In this document: piece after piece, positions 22,061 through 32,789 of the stretch
Position numbering within the stretch: the first letter of the stretch is position 1
Layout of the letters: each line of letters starts with the position of its first letter
NCBI GenBank assembly: GCA_021234155.1
Contig: JAJEKV010000142.1
Span: 970,001 to 1,034,000 of the forward strand
From: Isoetes taiwanensis
Taxonomy: Eukaryota; Streptophyta; Lycopodiopsida; Isoetales; Isoetaceae
DNA: 64,000 bases
Direction of reading: 5' to 3'
The notes under the pieces: model-generated
The model's database searches: none
The model's input: only the letters and a program-made list of their open reading frames with translations
Told to the model about the DNA's origin: nothing
Program-made: the position numbers and the translations under genes

Positions 22061-25000
22061 ATGGGCAATGAGGTTCTCGTAAAGTTCACGGATGATGGAA
22101 GTATTCACCCCTCTAAAAGACCACGTTTAGTTATTGATGAATTAGAAGAAGAGGCTAATCTACATGGTGATGTAGTTGAAGTTATAGAGACCCAATGTAA
22201 TAAGGATGAGGATAAAGATGGTGCATTGATAACAGCAAAGGAAGATCTTTATGTAAGAGCAAGATCTGATCTAAATTGGCTACAAGAGCTGAACATTTTA
22301 AGTGGAAAAAAAAGTCGTCCGGGGATTTGACAACTAAATTGAGAAAAGGAGGCAAGCAGGACCGCTTTGAACTCATGTCTGCAGATGTAAATGGCAAAGC
22401 AACGTTTTCTATATGGTGCAATGAGTGTGATCAGTCCTATGGAAAAGGTCAACGTGATGTCATTGCGAACTTCACTAAGCATTGTAAAACAAAAACACAT
22501 ATAGATAACTATCAGCGCAGTCATAACGAGTCAGTTACAACAAATCTTGATGCTATGGAATGCACAGAGGATATTGTTAGGCCTTGGTGGAGAAATCAAT
22601 GTTAAACGATATTACACCTTTTGTAACACAGTCTGGTGTTGTCTTTGAGCTGTACAATGATAGTGTAGCAGGCTATCTAGATCTGGGTAGCATTTATGTT
22701 GTCTGCAAACTATGTAACAAGTCAATTCTACTATTTCCACCAGTAGGTGCGTGGTTGTGAACATGAAACAACATATTCAATCATCTAGGCATGTTCAAAA
22801 TGCTGCCGCAAAGGAAGCTAGAGAGAAGAAAGACGAGGAGCCAAACACGGGAGGGAGACCAAGGAAAGATCACCCACCTGACCCGCGACAAATGAGCATG
22901 ATGACATTTATTACAAGAGGTACTCTAGTTAATTTTATAATGGTTTTTGATTGATAAGCTAAAAATTTACATTTTTTGCATTGCGAGCAACATCATCTAG
23001 AGTGGATGAGGGAGATCGGACTAGTAAGTTTTCATTTCTTATTTTGATTGCAAGTGTGTAGTGCTAGATGTTAAAATATTTGAAAATACTGAGGGAAATG
23101 AATGCTTGGCTTCTTTATGTTGGGGTTATTGGCAAATGAAATATAGATATGCATCCGGGTCCAAGAGACTTGAGGCCATTTTTAGATGAATCAAGACCTG
23201 GATCCAATTGGTACTGTGAACCAAGCATAAAGTGTTGTTTTAGTGTTAAAGGAGAATCTATTATTATTGATGGGACATTTAGGCACAACTCATGTATAAG
23301 AGTTAGCAATGATGGGAAACCCTTCACGAACTACCAATGTTCATATTGTTTGTCAATACCCAAGCAATCTGATTTTAGAATGAGGGTTGCTAGACAAAAA
23401 CTAGATAAAACACCAAGAGGATGGAGAACGACAAAGACACGTATTAGAGTGGATTATATGACCAACAGAGAGATGTATAACCTTGCAAAGGTCACAACAT
23501 GCAAAAACAGGAAACTAGAAAGAGAGTTGTTGTTTACTAGAATGAGAGTTGTCACATTGTCTGCGAAACAACGATCAATCCGTGATAGTCTAGCTGAATC
23601 CATGCATCGGAAAGATGTGAAAAAGTTTTGTGCAGACATTGTTGAGGCCCACTCTCAAGGTAAGTTTGAGGGGAAGACTGCATTATGGAATTTTCTTACA
23701 GACACTGCACATAATATAATTAGGCCGGGGCAAGCAAGGCGCTACAAGCAAACGACGAAGGAGCTCTTTCAAACAATCAAGATTTGGGGAGGGCGAAGAA
23801 TGCATAATTTTTGTCGTTGAATTTTTTACGGCCCTAGCTTATCAACCACTATGCGGTCTTCTCGAGAGAATTTTACATATAGAGTTGGTGTTAGAGAGGA
23901 TACCTTCATTCACTTAGCAATAACATATGCAAAGCATATGAAGGATTTAGATTTGACACTCGGACATGTGCCCGCCATGCGTGTGGCGAAGGATGAAACT
24001 GTCATAAAGAGGACCATCTGATTGGATTGCAAGAGGCGATGGTTTGGTTGGCTTTTACGTGGCAAGCTACATGATCATGCATGTGATGCTTCCTTTGATT
24101 CTTGTTGGATCAGGAAAGAGTGGTTACCAAAACATTGTGCAGGCATTTGCAAATAATGTGATAGCACATTATGCACGCAGTACTCATTGTTAACCCCTTT
24201 GCATGCTGCAATAAGTTTGATCACAAGTTTGTAAGATTACAATGGGTAAAAGCTTGTCTTGGTGATCACTAGGTACTTACGAACTGGGTACTTTCTCATT
24301 TTTCTTTGCATTAAAATAAGTTTGATCCAAAATAAAAACAAGTTTGTAATATTCAAAGTTAAGATAAAGATTACAATGGGAAAAAATACCTTAGACTTTG
24401 GGACATGCATTTGAGTAAAGGTCTTAGGGCCCTGCTTTTACCCCAATGGGAAGAAAATTGGACTTTATGCATTTGAGTAAGGTCTTAGGGAATTGGACAT
24501 TGTGGCCTTGAGAAAATGCATCTTTGCAAGATTATACATCAAAGAGGCCCACTAACTGTTTTCACATTCATTGGGAAGGATGGGGTTTAAGTGCAGGTAT
24601 TAGAAATAATGGTAGCGTGTATGGTCTTCATGACCAAGACTTCATACATAATGGAAAGAAGTTGATAAATCCCCTTGATAATGCATCAAGGAGATTGTAC
24701 CTAGGTACTGAGTTAGTGACATTGAATGATGTTTGGCATGTCTTTAAGCTATGCCATGGAGAGCATGGATTACAAATAGGAGACGTGAAAGGAAAGATAG
24801 GCAGAATTGGAGGGCTGCCCAGAGAATTGCATCTAGAAGAGTTCAGACTTGTTTACGAAAATTGAGAAATGATATAAATGCTCCACAAGTGCGAACATTA
24901 GGTACTGAAACCTACCTTGCTGTGGTATCATTATACATTGATATCTTCTTGTCGCCCCATATGAACTTAAAGTCACGGATCAAGGCGGAAACGGGTAGTA

Positions 25001-25714
25001 TCTTTTTTTTCAGGTGTGAAACTAATTTATTTTTAATTCTTGTTTGCTGTTTTGGTGTGATTTCTTCCCTCAAATTGTATGTCTTGCCATTGCAGACTTT
25101 GGAGATTATGGATTGTTAATCATGAAACCTATTCCCTCGGCCAAAATTTTATAAGCCGTGAAACCTTTATGGACATTCAAATGTCTTGCCATTTTGTTGT
25201 TCTATTGATAAAGTATTTTCGAGATCACTGTAAGGATCTAGCAGTGCCACTACATTGCACGAGATCAGATGCTTGCGAGAATTTTTTCTCCAAAGTTGGA
25301 GGTATGGTAAGAAATGAGAGATCATACACTGGTGCAGATCTCCTTGAGAGTGCAAGGGCTCTCAATAAGGTGGCAGAATTTCAAGCTCTTTCAGATTTGA
25401 TATTCCCTGCAGCACATGCAAAACAAGAAAACATTTGGCAGGTTATTGAGCGCCAAGTAGACGAAGACGGCAAGGAAGTAATTTGCGATCTATCTAATTA
25501 TAGTGAAATGAGCACAGATGACGATATTATAGCTACTTTAAAAGAAGGCTTCTTGGTTGCAAAAGAGTTATGCAATCAAGTAGGTATAAAGTGTGATGGA
25601 AACTCAACTTGGTGGGAGAAGCCATGGCAGATGGAGGATTACTTTAGTTCAGACTATTATAAGCAACTAGACTCTTGTCACATTGAGGATGAATCTGATT
25701 ATGTCGGAAGTTGA
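22061..25714 (+). pseudogene. Transposase-like gene of the 8.25-kb element, broken
   Basis: Coding pieces lie in two + strand frames. Segment 22061-22605 has an acidic N-terminus, then a possible zinc finger (WCNECDQSYGKG ... FTKHCKTKTHIDNY). Segment 22690-22940 holds a second one (CKLCNK ... MKQHIQSSRHVQN). Segment 23149-23820 has GESIIIDGTFRHNSCIRVS and a basic region RVDYMTNREMYNLAK. Segment 23821-24010 contains HVPAMRVAKDET, and 24200-24260 NKFDHKFVRLQWVKA. Segment 24524-25714 has WEGWGLSAGIRNNGSVYG, TLGTETYLAVVSLYID, LLIKYFRDHCKDLAVPLH, SDACENFFSKVGGMVRNERS and an acidic tail. The acidic residues in AKDET and ACENFF could belong to a DDE-type centre with a large insertion, as in the hAT, P and KDZ transposases; this is inference. 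At least one frameshift (near 24780) and several stops make it non-functional. Confidence 0.6.
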
Positions 25715-28700
25715 AGCCGAGCTTGAATGTTCTCCCACATCAGGACCGTGAAGCTTCTCATGATAGTGAGCATCTTGATGGAAATTGTTGCGAGAAATGG
25801 AGATAAGACATACCTTCGATGAGATGCTAGATAAGGAGGAGTTAGGAAATGATATAAAAATTGATCTGGCCGGTGGATATTGGCGACAAGAAAGTATGCA
25901 AAGCGGCGTTAGTTAGTCATCTTAATGGAAATCCTTGGCTCTCAAAGGATAGGCTGACTAGAGTAAGGAGTCATGCAAACTATAGTGCAGTTGGCAAGAA
26001 GATTAATCTTTGCAACATCCCTCGGAATTGGATCCGATTGTGCAATTTATTTTGAGATAGAAAAGGCTGAAGCTTTAAAGCCTAGGAGAGGAAGCTTAGA
26101 TGGGGGAAAATCACTTGTATGGTACGTGGGAAGAGTGTTAAGTATTAGGAGAAAGATCGGTAAAGGATGGAAGGAAAGTAGAGAGCCTATTGACTTGACT
26201 ACTTGGCCTTCTTATTGCGTGGAGGTGAATCGGCTTGGTATAAAGAACACAAGGATAGAAATTCTACTGGTTTTCTTATGACTTGTCGGATCTTCGGAAA
26301 CTTATATCACTTGACTCCATTATTTCCCTTGCATGCATGGTATATAAACCTGGAACATGTAGATACTATTTAGATGGGAATGACAAATGCCAATTTGATA
26401 AGTTTTTGGCTGATCAACAAAAAGGTCGGAATATATGACACTAAATTTTCATTAATTATATGTTCTAATATTTCCACTTACGCTCCTTTGCGAGAGAATA
26501 AAGGGAAGCGAAAGATCGTTTGAAGCCTAGTTTGTCTAAAGCATCTTTGCTCATGGTAGGTGTTGTCCATTTCGAGCTACTTTTGTGTGCTTGCGTTCTT
26601 ATAAGTTAAGATGGTTAAGATGGCTAAGATGGCGTAGATTAAATATGGAGACTTTAACTAATCTTGAGTGCTCTGCTTTGATCCCATGAAGACAGCCGTT
26701 TGAACCAGAATTTTGCATTTTGAACAGCGGCAAGTGATTTTAGTGAAGTTTGTGTATTTGTATATATAAGGATGCAAGCGGATGTCATCTAGTTTTGTAT
26801 GTTCAAAAATCTCATTTACATCATATTTCTAAGATCCTTTGTGTCTCTATACTTTCTTTATTAGGGTATTGCGGATCATATCTTTGCTTTATGGTAGACA
26901 TCGTACTATAAAGATGTTGGTTTGGGATGATTGAGTATGACTATGTTGAGTGCGCTTCCACGATTTAAGTTACTTAGTATCGGACTTTGTTGCATTTAGG
27001 TCCATAGATGCTTGCATAATTAATAAGGTCATGTTTCCAAGTTCATAGGACACACGGGGAGAACACACATGTATGATAAGGTAAGATACAACTGCTTGCA
27101 CATTTATTTATGCCAGTCTGCGGTAATTACAAAAGAAAAACAGCTCATCTCTGTAGCTTTGGAAGAGCAAAATAGCTGCGAACATTTACTTGAGAGGTGA
27201 GTGCAAGGGCTTTGTTTGCAGTACTTATATGTTGTTGAAGCAATTGTAGAAAGTAGCGAGGTTAAAAGTATAACATGTTCTAAGGGTTACGTACTTGCTC
27301 CAAAAATAAGATGATGTAATTTACGATGTACACAACACATGTTACATTGAATTGGGTAAGAATAGGCGTGTCGACTTGATTGGGAAAATTTGGTAGCATC
27401 GGTTCTAAGTGTAGAGGGCGACATTCATTATTCTATTATGTTACAATGTTACAGTGAATGTTTTAAGGTAAAATATTGAATGAAGCGATTACTACGGGCG
27501 GTAGAAGTTAGAGGCGGATCCCCGCAGCGACCTCTGAGAATATTAGATCAAACAAATTTGTTTAGTTGATTGGCATAATCAAAAGCGATTATCGACGGCG
27601 GCATTGCCTATGAGGCCAATCGGACCCGTCGAGGAGGCAGCGGCCAAAATCTAGGAGTTTCTCTTTGCGAAATCAAGCATTCGGTGAGGTTGTGGTCCGT
27701 TAAGAATTTTTGTTGACATATTTTTAATGGCCTTATTAAGGTGCACACGAGAACTTAATATGGTGCCCCAAAAAATTGGACCATGGATTAATTGCAAGGC
27801 TTAAATGTGCACATGAGAATAAGAAAACATTTTTAAGATCGTGCTCTCGGACCACATTCATAGGGCATCTGTAGCCACAATCTCCCACTAAAGATTCTAC
27901 ATTTGATGCGAGAGGCACAAGAGTTCTAAATGTACAACTTCACTTGGAACTTTCCAATTTTACTTAATGTTCTTGATGAGACCCTTCATATGTGGCATAG
28001 GAAAAACGTTTACCTAACCCCACCTTAGAAATGTGCCCAAGTGAGATTACCGACCTAACCCCACGTTAGGAATGTGCCCAAGTGACTTTACAGGTTCAGC
28101 ATGCGTCTCATTGTGAAGCGTTTATATGAGAATAAAATAACATTATGACGTAGTGGATAAGGCTTGCAATAAATTGAAGACTGAAAAAGGACAAGACTAT
28201 AAGCAGCAACATTTAAACCTAGTATTAATTAATCCTTTGCAAAATGTTAAATGTGTGTCTTGGAAGCTTTCCTCACTTAGAGGCTCAACGTCCTAGCTTT
28301 ATTTGAGATCCTCACAAAATGAAGAAAAACCCTCAATTAAGGATAACTCAACATAACATTCTAAACTACCACTTGTAAAAAACATTATTCTACAAATTGC
28401 TTCTTAGCTTTGACTTGATTTTCATTTATTCTAGACTTTGCTTCAAAGCTTTGTGTGTGCCTTTTGTTCTCTAGTGTCCTCCGTGCCATTTGTTCTCTAG
28501 TGTTCTAAAATTTGCTTCAGAGCTTTCATTCTCTAGTGTCCTTGCCTTATGGAATGCAACTTGACTTGATGGGAGATTACTCAAATGAGGCCTCGTAAGG
28601 TTCATGCGGCAAAATTAGTATGGAGATTATAGTAGTCTATCACGAACTAAATTTGGTAAAAGTATTGGCAAACAATGCATAGAAGACTTGGCTAACTTCT

Positions 28701-28880
28701 AATTAAGTTAAGCGTATTTATGTGGGGCCGTTGTCGTATTTTTAATTAAGTTAAGCATATTTTCTGTGGGGCCGTTATTTAATAAGTTTTTAGGGTGTAA
28801 ACTGCCTACTGGTTCGTATGTATATGAGAGGGGTACTTAAATTACGAGAACAAGATATGTAGAAAACCATTAGGGGGTAT
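25715..28880. other. Non-coding right half of the transposon
   Basis: Degenerate coding traces fade by about 26450. Beyond that there is no gene. Two imperfect 41-bp tandem units lie at 28012-28093 (each with AATGTGCCCAAGTGA). A local repeat of AATTAAGTTAAGC followed by GTGGGGCCGTT occurs twice at about 28700-28780. Confidence 0.55.
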
Positions 28881-29009
28881 ACTTCATACGTCCGTGCAAG
28901 GTCGTATGGGAGGGGGTTTTCCTTGTGAAAAAACGTATACCTGGGGGTTTTTGGTTAGCCCTTGAACGCACATGGCATATACCCCCTTAGTAAAGGTGAA
29001 ACCCCCGGG

Positions 29010-29017
29010 GGATAATC
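29010..29017 (+). repeat. Target-site duplication, right copy
   Basis: GGATAATC repeats the left TSD at 20748-20755 and continues into LINE-B sequence (CGGATTTCAGAGC), as in the uninterrupted copy. Confidence 0.92.
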
Positions 29018-29531
29018 GGATTTCAGAGCTTTGTCCTTTATGCCTGCAAAGGGTTGAGAGTATTGAGCATTGTTTTTTCTTGTGTGAGCGGCTTTGGTAG
29101 GCATGGTCTTGGTTGTTGACCCTATTTGGCACGTCTCGATCTAGCTAGCAAATTTTGCTTGCTATCTATCCTAATGCTTGGCCCAAACTACGGAAACGAG
29201 CTTTTCATCTCGCATGTGGCTGGCTTTTATGGTCAATCTGGAAGAGAAGGAGGTTGTTTATCTTTAAGGGCGTAGATACTGCAGATGAGATTGTTCTTCA
29301 GTGGGCGCAAAATAAAATTGTTATGGCTTACAATTGTTCTTCTCTTGTTCAAGAGAAGAAAGTACTGATCTGGCATACTTACCTTCATATTCATTCTTTT
29401 ACATAGGCAGGTGGTTGTGCTCAGTTGGATCGGTTTGTCCACTGGGGTTATAATCCTGTCTTTGCATTTTATGTTGCTCTAGTTCTTACTTGGTGAATAA
29501 AGCTTGTCGTCCTTCAAAAAAAAAAAAAAAT
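29018..29531 (+). mobile_element. LINE family B, plus-strand copy, 3' part with poly(A)
   Basis: This is the continuation of 18600-20755 beyond the inserted transposon: RISELCPLCLQRVESIEHCF, a stop after CERLR, then WPKLRKRAFHLACGWLLW and AQNKIVMAYNCSSLVQEKK. The 3' end is GAATAAAGCTTGTCGTCCTT followed by an A-run to 29531. The AATAAA-like signal shortly before the tail is typical of a LINE transcript end. Together with 18600-20755 it forms one LINE of about 2.7 kb. Confidence 0.88.
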
Positions 29532-30183
29532 TTCTTGCCGAAGCAATGAATTGGTAGTCGAAGTAGGCTTTAGCTGCTTGACAAGTTTAAGGGCTCTTAA
29601 TAAGAAGTAGAACCCATTGCCCTAGCCACAATCAATGAACAAAATGCAAGTATAACCCAATGCCATATTTTTCTGGGCATAAATCCAATCACAGTCCAAT
29701 GCAGATGCTTTGAATGGGTCTCTGACCTTTCTTCCATCATGACGTAGAAAATCCCTTTCAATGTTTAGCTTCATCACATTTCCCTGCAATTTTAAAACTA
29801 CCCCATTACATAATATAATTTGTTAGAGCAATTTTTCCCACCAAAGATAGGTAGAAATAGATATATAGCTCGAGAAACAGAGCATAGAAAGATTTTTCAC
29901 CAGAGCCCTAAATTGCCAAAAGAGGCATGATCCGAAAAAGGCATCCCTTTCCCAAGAATGATGGTTCTATTCATGTTGAATAGAACCATTGCAACATATG
30001 TATGCACATTACTAGCTTACACAACTTGCTATGGAAGCTAATATAAACATTGAATGATATCTTTTACAACCACGACAAGGTTTGAAACTACATATAAGCA
30101 CTAAAATCGACGACATAAATGGGAAGCCTGAATAAATAAGCCTAACGAAAGAGTTTGTTAGGCTGAGAGGATGGGTGGGTGGG
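29532..30183. other. Intergenic stretch
   Basis: No gene, RNA or structured repeat is recognised after the LINE-B tail. Confidence 0.45.
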
Positions 30184-31244
30184 TAGATACAATTTTTAAT
30201 GTCCACGAGAATCCAAAACTTATGGGACACACAACCAGATGGGACTCGTCCCTACCACTATACATGGATGAAGTGTGTTCCTCCCCCATTAACTTTACAA
30301 TGATCGTGGTCACTTTCACAACAAGATGTTGAACCCATAACCTTGGACATGGCAGTTTAGGGTCGGCAAATAAGTATTGTCCATACATCATATAAAAGAC
30401 AACATTCAAGTTGCTTAGGGTTCAACCCTATTGTGCTGGAAGCCTGAACATTGCTTCAAAAACTTCACGCATCTTGTTTGTTTGATGCACAAAACGTCTG
30501 GCCGCATCATTTTGTGACAAAGAATTATGCTTCCAAAACGTTCTGCTCAATGCCATTGTTGATTTTAAAAATTGCAATACTAGAATAGCAGAGAGGAAAC
30601 AAGAAGATAATTAAATATATAGTACATAATTATCCCAATGACCATAATGCATTTGGAAAATCCAGTATGGTTTTGAAACTAGTAGGTAAAATGCAAAAAA
30701 AAAAAATTATGCAGCTACAGAAGCTAACCCTATCAGCAGATTTCCAACTTATTTAGTCTTAAAAAGGTCTTATCCAGAGCAAAATTTTGATGCTTAGAAA
30801 TATTGTAAATCCAAATTGAAAGGTGGTATAGTTAAGAAAATAGATAAATTAAGATGTACATTTTGGATTCAAGTGTTTGAAAATTGTATTGTAAATTTGT
30901 GTAGAGTTTTCCGTAGTTCCAAGCTGGATCATAAATACCAACGTAATGTAAAATGTAAACTTTAGCAACTGCTATACATTTCTCAACCCAGATATAAGAG
31001 AAATTGTAGGCCGGATCTAGCTTGTCAAAATGTGGAATTAGTGCAGAATTTGCTGGATCCTATTTAGTGTCCCAATCAGAATCCAGATCTTATAAAAACT
31101 ATCCCGATCCGGTGGAGTATAGACATTGAGAACATAGAAGGGGAATTGTAGCCCTTTCCCATAATGGCTGCAAATGCAAAGCTCTGGCATACGAAGATCT
31201 ATGGCTTCGCAGAAACATAGAAGATCTACCATACCTCCAGACAT
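30184..31244 (-). mobile_element. Possible minus-strand LINE remnant with endonuclease fragment
   Basis: At 31038-31244 the minus strand encodes SGGMVDLLCF and FYVLNVYTPPDRDSF, which resemble the endonuclease (exonuclease-endonuclease-phosphatase fold) of L1-type LINEs. At 30186-30205 the sequence TTTTTAATGTCCACGAGAAT resembles the reverse-complemented 3' end of LINE-A. Whether these two pieces belong to one element is uncertain; the middle is not recognisable. Confidence 0.38.
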
Positions 31245-31747
31245 CTTGGAAAGGATGTTAATGTGGCAGCCTATGGCTCAAACAAAGGATTCTACCAGCA
31301 ACTTGACTTCAAATTGTGCATAATACAACGAGCATATACCGTGACTACCTTTAGTCATACCTCTTAGAGTCGAATGCCATGGAAGAAAATAAAATGTGTC
31401 CCTGAGCATGAACAATTTTATAGTTTTGAAAAACATAGTTGGAAAACCAAATGCATACAGTAAGCTGGACAAACTAAAGTCTGCTATTGGCTTGCACATG
31501 CCCAGATTTAAAATATTTAATATGCATGTATATTTGATTCCAATAGAGCTGTAGAAATAAGTTATAAATGAGAAAACAAATAGAAACCACAAAACACACG
31601 AACCTGGCAACGAATCAGACATCATAAGCATTCAAATATCTGAGATGCGCTGCTCACAACGGAAGCAAGCAAAAAAGTATAGCCAACTTTATGCCCTGTC
31701 ATTGCCAAAGCAGTTAATGCCAAATAGCTCATCGAACAAATCGTTAT

Positions 31748-32113
31748 TCATTGAACTCTTTTAGCCAGTTGAACAGATTCTGCAAACGATTTAGCTGCAT
31801 CTGTGCCTTTGATGGCTTGCTCATACTTTAGGGCCCTATCTGGCTGCTCATGCACAATCTTTTCTTCGGCCAAACACCTCTCGCAATTGCAAACAAACTT
31901 GAAACTTTTCTCGGATGCCAATCTCATCCCAATGCTAAGTGGGACGAAGGGATCATAATAGCCAGTTGTGAGATCCTCACCTTTCTTGATATCCCTTGAA
32001 GCCCATATAACCAAAGCTGCCCCCACAAACCTTCTTGAGACATTGGCAATGCAGGAATGATTGATAAGTGTTTCCAAAGGACATAATCCAGTTCTTTTGC
32101 TCTCAGTAATGAG
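31748..32113 (-). pseudogene. SET-domain exon (TPR/SMYD-like methyltransferase), cut off
   Basis: The minus strand from 32113 reads 121 residues: TGLCPLETLINHSCIANVSR, LVIWASRDIKKGEDLTTGYY, then FKFVCNCERCLAEE, ending at a TGA at 31748-31750. The NHSC..N motif, the GE(D/E)LT.(G/S)Y motif and the post-SET C.C.RC cysteines define the C-terminal half of a SET lysine-methyltransferase domain of the SMYD or TPR-SET type. A CTTCAG acceptor at 32114-32119 gives a clean exon start. Only about 95 bp further upstream the gypsy LTR begins (32208), and no other exon of this gene was found beyond it. The exon may therefore be a severed gene fragment; the downstream TPR part was also not found. Confidence 0.7.
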
Positions 32114-32207
32114 CTGAAGGCTTTATATAATCTTTGTTCTTCCAGTACCAATTGTTATTTGGGCGAAACAAATCCATGTCAGGAATGCGAAGTTCCTGCT
32201 CCCCAGA

Positions 32208-32526
32208 TGTTGGGGTAGTCACCACTCACCACACTCACCACTCACCACACTCACCACTATTGAGGTGGTATAGGAGACCGTATATTGTATATGGAGTGAC
32301 ATACGCACATGCACGCGTGTAGGATATTTGCACGTATGCATTGTGGAGGATGATGACCACGGTGTTATCTGAGCAGAGAGAGAAGAACAGAGGGACGGTG
32401 TATTTTGCTTGATCTAGTTATGGAGATGATGAATCTTTGTGTTGTGCATTGCCTTGATTTGATAGATTGAGCTTGGATTGTTGGGTTTTTCATCCTTCTT
32501 GCAAGGTTAGAGTTCAGACTCTAACA
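32208..32526 (+). mobile_element. LTR of a gypsy-type element
   Basis: The 319-bp segment starts TGTTGGGGTAG and ends GACTCTAACA, so its ends form an imperfect inverted repeat (TGTTRGRGT). A primer-binding site follows after three bases. Inside, 2.5 units of a 16-bp CA-rich repeat lie at 32220-32258. No second copy of this LTR is present in the window, so the element is truncated at its 3' side. Confidence 0.75.
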
Positions 32527-32529
32527 ATT

Positions 32530-32543
32530 TGGCGACCACGGTG
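32530..32543 (+). other. Primer-binding site of gypsy-type element
   Basis: TGGCGACCACGGTG begins with the TGG that pairs to the CCA end of a tRNA, three bases after the LTR end. The tRNA species cannot be named with confidence. Confidence 0.65.
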
Positions 32544-32789
32544 CTCGTCAGACCATTGATTGGCAAGAATTTCCATTGAAAAAAGAGTTGTTACCATTGG
32601 TATTAGTGATCGTCGGTAAAGAACGACCCCATTGAGAAAGGAGCAATTCCTTGGGTGAAGGGGATTTTGCCGTAATTGATTTATGGGGTACAATTTGACA
32701 AAGGGAGCATAGTTTTATGCCCAAGAGAAGTAAGAAGGATATACCACCAAGCTCTATCGTAATAAGAAGGGGACCGGTGAGTCAATCTT

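Larger units (their letters stand above)
20756..29009 (+). mobile_element. 8.25-kb DNA transposon with TIRs and 8-bp TSD
   Basis: The left end reads CCTGGGGGTTTCAC. The right end, read inward on the minus strand, is CCCGGGGGTTTCAC, with 13 of 14 positions matching. Further inside, both ends share CATGTGCGTT at a similar depth (about 35 bp) and a GTATACG string at about 70-85 bp, so the inverted repeats are longer but degenerate. An 8-bp duplication flanks the element, and removing element plus one TSD copy restores LINE-B exactly. Internally it carries a broken transposase-like gene (22061-25714), then about 3 kb without coding content. An 8-bp TSD is established for the hAT, P and Zisupton groups. 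The terminal CCYGGGGG does not match the usual CA-type ends of hAT or P, so I leave the superfamily open. Confidence 0.9.

Noticed and set aside
20756-29009. Classification of the 8.25-kb transposon as a MULE or CACTA element
   Set aside because: The TSD is 8 bp rather than 9-11 or 3 bp, the ends do not start with CACT, and no MULE transposase motif is seen.
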